Assembly: GCA_030744725.1 (NCBI GenBank)
Contig: JASLPZ010000271.1
Location: 1-9,665, forward strand
Origin: ARS98 sp030744725
GTDB lineage: Bacteria > Planctomycetota > Planctomycetia > Pirellulales > Pirellulaceae
DNA: 9,665 nt
Direction of reading: 5' to 3'
Positions 6,723 through 9,665 of this stretch are shown piece by piece. Numbering within the stretch: the stretch's first letter is position 1; every line of letters begins with the position of its first letter. A program made the translations under genes and the position numbers. The notes beneath the pieces were generated by a model, which did no database searches, was not told where the DNA came from, and saw nothing but the letters and a program-made list of their open reading frames with translations.

Positions 6723-7232
6723 TAGATCAAGGCGATGCAAAGTGAACTGTTACTGCCCGTTGCGTTCGGCGGAGTATTGTGACCACACGGGGTGTACACC
6801 GTGCGAACTGGGCCAGAGAGATGACGTGCAACATGGCCGAGCGAACATGCTTCGTCCAGGCCTTGGGAAGGGGGATGCGGGGTGCTTTCTTGACGGACAT
6901 CGTGTTCTCGGAGGTCTTTCATCGCCAATTCACTCAGAACACGATAACATCAATCAAGGCAACGTGTTTCGACACCTTCGATGCTCGCGCAAAATTCGCT
7001 GGACCAACACAGTGAGCATGCGGTTTAGCGAAACCTTGACGCCATCTGCGACGGCCGAGATACTCGACTGCCAGATGCATCAAGATGCAATGAAACCATA
7101 GAGTTAGGGTTCGGCCGACTTTTTTTGCCCTACGGGCAAGAACGACAAAACTCAATGCAGTCAGCAGTGAGACAAAGCTGCGTTGGTGTTTCTTCATGTG
7201 CACATGAGGTCGAGGAATGCAGTTTCCAATCT
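6723..7232. other. Non-coding spacer with scattered small hairpins
   Basis: No frame on either strand is convincingly protein-like. Small perfect dyads occur at 7022-7035 (GGTTT/AAACC), in GCATCAAGATGC near 7077-7088, and at 7125-7139 (TTGCCC-TAC-GGGCAA) beside a run of seven T (7120-7126). The T-run precedes that hairpin on the plus strand, so it is not a standard terminator in either direction. A minus-strand frame beginning at 7197 opens with a secretion-like stretch (MKKHQRSFVSLLTALSFVVL) but has no ribosome-binding site and overlaps these dyads. Confidence 0.4.
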
Positions 7233-7304
7233 CACACAAAGCCACGAAGCCACAAAGAAGGAGTTAATCATGTGGGCTCTTCGTGACTTTGTGCCTTCGT
7301 GTGA
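7233..7304. repeat. Inverted repeat with an internal 8-bp period, downstream of the FAD gene
   Basis: The left arm (from 7233) reads CACACAAAGC-CACGAAGC-CACAAAG, three degenerate 8-bp units of CACRAAGS type. The right arm (about 7279-7304, CTTCGTGACTTTGTGCCTTC and onward) is its reverse complement with 5 mismatches over 26 bp, one of which would be a G-U pair. The arms enclose about 20 nt. It ends about 22 bp from the FAD gene's stop codon, so it would lie in the 3' end of that transcript. It may act as a terminator or RNA stabiliser, or be a dispersed REP-like repeat; I believe such CACGAAGG-type arrays recur in planctomycete spacers. Confidence 0.55.
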
Positions 7305-7325
7305 CATTCCTCCAATTGCCTCGAA

Positions 7326-8618
7326 CTACGCCTTCCGTGGAATGATCTGCCCATGGTCACGGAGCAACGCGTGAATCTCCGTCAGCGAAACTTCGAGCGG
7401 TGTTGTTCCGGATTTCGCTGCCAGTGTCGCTGCGACTCCGGCGGCCTGGCCCATGCCCATGCATGACGCCTGAACTCGCAGCCCGGAGTTCGCCAGTCGA
7501 TCACTGCTGACGCATCGGCCGGCCACGATGATATTGCGACTGCCTTTCGGGATCAGTGCGCTCAGCGGGATGGTTGGTACTTTGCCTGGCTTCAGTGGCT
7601 TCGGCCTTACTCCCGTCTTGGTGTGAAGGTCGACGGGGTAGAACGCATAGCTGATGGCGTCGTCAAACACGCGACCGGACGTGTAGTCGTTCACCGTGAT
7701 CAGCGTCTCGCCCTCAATCCGGTAGCTTTCACGGAAGCCCGGTTCGGGCTGCAGGTGCATCAGCCGCTGCCCGGATTTCCGGACCCTGTCCAACACCGCT
7801 TTGCGCCCGGTCAGGCTCGCCTCGGTGACAGTGCGTGAGTTTGTCGAATCGGCCCCATGGACATAGATCGCGTGCAGCAGTCCTGGGCCGCCGCGCTTCG
7901 TGCCTCGCCCCGGGTTGTTTGCCTCGCCGAGCAGGAACTGAATTGAGCCCGGCTGCCGCTCTTCGCCCCGCAGTCGCGGGTGGCCAAGCATCCCGGCGAC
8001 TTCCGCTCCGCCGGTGCAGTCAACGATCTGCTTGCATAAGACTCGCCGTTGTGTGCCGAAGCCAACGCAGTCGACCTCCCAGCCGTCTGAGGTCTCTTTG
8101 ATTGCCTGCGGGAACTCGTGATAGCAAATCTTTACGCCCGCCTCATGGCACTTTTCTTCGGCCAGGATGTAGTACAGGAATTGGTTGATGTGCACCTGGT
8201 TCTGCCAGTGACGCTGCGGTACCTTCGCGAAGTTCGGCAGCGTCCCGCCATCCAATTCGACACACTCCTTGACCAGTTCCCATCCAATGCCCGCGATGAT
8301 CTGCTTTCCCCAGGCATCGAACAGGCCCGGAAAGCATACGCCTCCGCGAGTTGTCATACCGCCGAGGCACGACGCGCGTTCCATCACCATTGCCTTCGCT
8401 CCGGCGCGACCGGCCTGAATCGCCGCGACATGACCTGCCGTTCCGCCGCCGACCACAAGCACATCCACTTCGTTGGTCACTTCCGGCTCGGCAGCATCCG
8501 GAACTGTCTGAGCCGTCACGTGTGAGGTCGAACTGATGGCCAGCCCCGCCGCTGCCGTGCCGACAACGGATTGCTGCAGGAACTCGCGGCGTCCAGTGTT
8601 TGAATTCGAATCAGTCAT
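7326..8618 (-). CDS. Tat-exported FAD-dependent oxidoreductase
   Basis: The 430-residue flavoprotein is of the FAD_oxidored type. Residues 1-36 are a Tat signal (TGRREFLQ with R10-R11, then a hydrophobic alanine-rich stretch), implying export of the folded holoenzyme. The Rossmann motif VVGGGTAGH (55-63; G57, G59, G62) and E80 bind the ADP part of FAD. LGGMTTRGG (85-93) and the C-terminal NIIVAGRCVSSDRLANSG region (362-379) complete the cofactor site. The start at 8618 puts the Tat signal at the N-terminus; an ATG at 8732 would lie inside the sulfatase gene. GGGAGA (8628-8633) lies 9 nt upstream, within the last codons of the sulfatase, so the two genes are probably translationally coupled. 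The substrate is unknown; the neighbour suggests sulfated glycan breakdown. An 8-bp-periodic inverted repeat lies just downstream. Confidence 0.88.
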   Translation of the reverse strand: MTDSNSNTGRREFLQQSVVGTAAAGLAISSTSHVTAQTVPDAAEPEVTNEVDVLVVGGGTAGHVAAIQAGRAGAKAMVMERASCLGGMTTRGGVCFPGLFDAWGKQIIAGIGWELVKECVELDGGTLPNFAKVPQRHWQNQVHINQFLYYILAEEKCHEAGVKICYHEFPQAIKETSDGWEVDCVGFGTQRRVLCKQIVDCTGGAEVAGMLGHPRLRGEERQPGSIQFLLGEANNPGRGTKRGGPGLLHAIYVHGADSTNSRTVTEASLTGRKAVLDRVRKSGQRLMHLQPEPGFRESYRIEGETLITVNDYTSGRVFDDAISYAFYPVDLHTKTGVRPKPLKPGKVPTIPLSALIPKGSRNIIVAGRCVSSDRLANSGLRVQASCMGMGQAAGVAATLAAKSGTTPLEVSLTEIHALLRDHGQIIPRKA

Positions 8619-8623
8619 TGAGG

Positions 8624-9665
8624 TCAGTCTCCCTGCTGTGGCAGGTTTGTTGTTGGAAGGTGTTTCTTCAGTCGTGCAATCACTTTGGTATGTGATCCCG
8701 GTGGCAGCGGAATCGCGGCTATGTTGTTCCACTCGTTTGGGTCGGTCTGGTGATCGTAGAGCTCTTCGCTGCCGTCAGCGTATCGGATGTATCGCCAGCG
8801 TTCGTCGCGCACGGCGTGATTGTTCTGTCCCAGCGTGGAAATCGCGACGTGCTTCCAGTCCGTGTCCGGGTCTTCGAGTAACGGTCGCAGACTGACGCCT
8901 TCAAGCCTGGGATTCGCGGGCAATCCGCAAAGGTCGATCAACGTCGGATAGATGCTCAATAACTCGACCGGCTTGTCCGTCCTGTCTTTGACTCCGTCAG
9001 GCACGCTTATGATCAGCGGCACATGCGTCGTACGTTCCCAGAGCGAGAACTTCGACCAGCGCTGCTTCTCGCCGAGGTGGTAGCCGTGGTCGGAGAAGAG
9101 AACGACGATTGTGTTCTCCGCATGCGGCCCGTTGTCGAGCGCATCGAGAACCCGGCCGAGTTGCTCGTCGGTCCACCGAACGCAGGCGAGGTAAGCATGT
9201 ACCGCCTGTTCCCAGCGGCCGTTTTCACGCATCCAGTCGTGCGTCGGTATCTTCGGGTTGCTCAGCGACACCTTGCGAGCGGCGTCGGGGATGTTGTTCC
9301 AGTCATCGTCATCAACGGGCGGTAGTTGTACGTTCTTGAAACTGTCGTAAACCCGGCGAGGCGGAAAGAACGGTACGTGCGGCCGATAGAAACCGAAGGC
9401 GAGGAAAAACGGTTTGTCGTGCTTGTTGCCAAGTTGCTCGGTGGCCCAGGTGGCCACAACGTGATCGGTGAACTTCGATTCGTCATAGTCCTGGGGGCCG
9501 AAGTCCCAGATGCCGTGCCAGGCTTTCGGCTTGTCGTGAACCTTCTTGTCCTGACCTTTGAGCCACTGTCCCGGCCGCGGCCCAACGACATTGAAATGTT
9601 CTTGAAGCGTGGCCCCGCCATGAAACACTTTGCCCGCAGTCAACGTCTTGTAACCACTGGCCGCG
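8624..9665 (-). CDS. Sulfatase (iduronate-2-sulfatase-like), 5' end cut by the window
   Basis: The window holds the C-terminal 346 residues; the frame stays open to the right edge (AASGYKTLTAGK at the border), so start, signal peptide and the C/S-x-P-x-R formylglycine site are outside. Visible family features are AGKVFHGG, the PHVPFFPPRRVYD segment (FYRPHVPF), and the metal/substrate motif SDHGYHLGEKQRWSKFSLWE with DHG encoded at 9083-9091. The C-terminal subdomain contains the usual WRYIRYADGSEELYDHQTDP. It would hydrolyse sulfate esters on polysaccharides in the periplasm or outside the cell, a hallmark activity of marine planctomycetes. It is transcribed first in a pair with the FAD oxidoreductase, 5 nt apart. 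Confidence 0.9.
   Translation of the reverse strand, partial: AASGYKTLTAGKVFHGGATLQEHFNVVGPRPGQWLKGQDKKVHDKPKAWHGIWDFGPQDYDESKFTDHVVATWATEQLGNKHDKPFFLAFGFYRPHVPFFPPRRVYDSFKNVQLPPVDDDDWNNIPDAARKVSLSNPKIPTHDWMRENGRWEQAVHAYLACVRWTDEQLGRVLDALDNGPHAENTIVVLFSDHGYHLGEKQRWSKFSLWERTTHVPLIISVPDGVKDRTDKPVELLSIYPTLIDLCGLPANPRLEGVSLRPLLEDPDTDWKHVAISTLGQNNHAVRDERWRYIRYADGSEELYDHQTDPNEWNNIAAIPLPPGSHTKVIARLKKHLPTTNLPQQGD

Noticed and set aside
6742..7101. Plus-strand frame in the spacer after the small ORF
   Set aside because: Composition is irregular (cysteine- and histidine-rich without pattern), with no Shine-Dalgarno site and no family resemblance.
7120..7139. T-run with hairpin TTGCCC/GGGCAA as an intrinsic terminator
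   Set aside because: The T-run precedes the stem on the plus strand and becomes an A-run after the stem on the minus strand, so neither orientation matches an intrinsic terminator.
6934..7197. Minus-strand frame starting MKKHQRSFVSLLTALSFVVL as a small secreted protein
   Set aside because: No ribosome-binding site, no recognisable family, it overlaps several dyads, and the sequence after the first 20 residues is not convincingly protein-like. Kept only as a note in the spacer entry.
1..9665. CRISPR array, toxin-antitoxin pair, phage defence cluster or retron
   Set aside because: No regularly spaced long repeats, no paired small ORFs of toxin/antitoxin type and no reverse transcriptase or nuclease signatures were seen.

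Overview
The window looks like chromosomal DNA of a planctomycete, probably of the Rhodopirellula/Pirellulales type. Four things point there: a PVC-type membrane-bound dehydrogenase with HEAT repeats and a C-terminal haem domain, a sulfatase next to a Tat-exported FAD oxidoreductase, a single-ORF rve-domain transposase of a kind that is very common in these genomes, and long sparsely coding spacers. The assignment rests on gene content recognised by eye; no 16S or other marker is present.

Layout. Bases 1-242 are a spacer without a supportable gene. A large minus-strand gene (243-3062) encodes an exported beta-propeller/HEAT/cytochrome c-like protein. Its upstream region (3063-3196) holds a -10-like box, two near-perfect palindromes and two hairpins. 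A non-coding stretch follows, containing the 5' half of a tRNA-Ser (3444-3497, a relic) and a pyrimidine-rich GC-rich block (about 3600-3815). An intact tRNA-Ser(UGA) lies at 3906-3990, with a terminator-like hairpin just downstream. Next come a second inverted repeat and three copies of TTTGTAGCG, which lead into a tyrosine recombinase gene (4125-5351) whose catalytic C-terminus is broken by frameshifts. An apparently intact DDE transposase (5399-6484) follows, then a 78-residue ORF starting one base after the transposase stop. A spacer of about 600 bp (6723-7325) has small hairpins and ends in an 8-bp-periodic inverted repeat. The window closes with a minus-strand pair: a sulfatase (running off the right edge, transcribed first) and a Tat-exported FAD-dependent oxidoreductase that starts 5 nt after the sulfatase stop.

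How it fits together. The two flanks are ordinary exported planctomycete catabolic or redox genes. The centre (about 3440-6722) is an accessory island: tRNA-Ser beside a decaying site-specific integrase, a second truncated tRNA-Ser, and a transposase. This is most simply the relic of an integrative element that used tRNA-Ser as its attachment site and was later deleted, frameshifted and joined by a transposase gene. I found no clear new multi-gene system. The most interesting material is the tRNA/integrase junction with its repeats, the palindrome cluster before the large dehydrogenase gene, and the small ORF that seems to echo the transposase's DNA-binding region.
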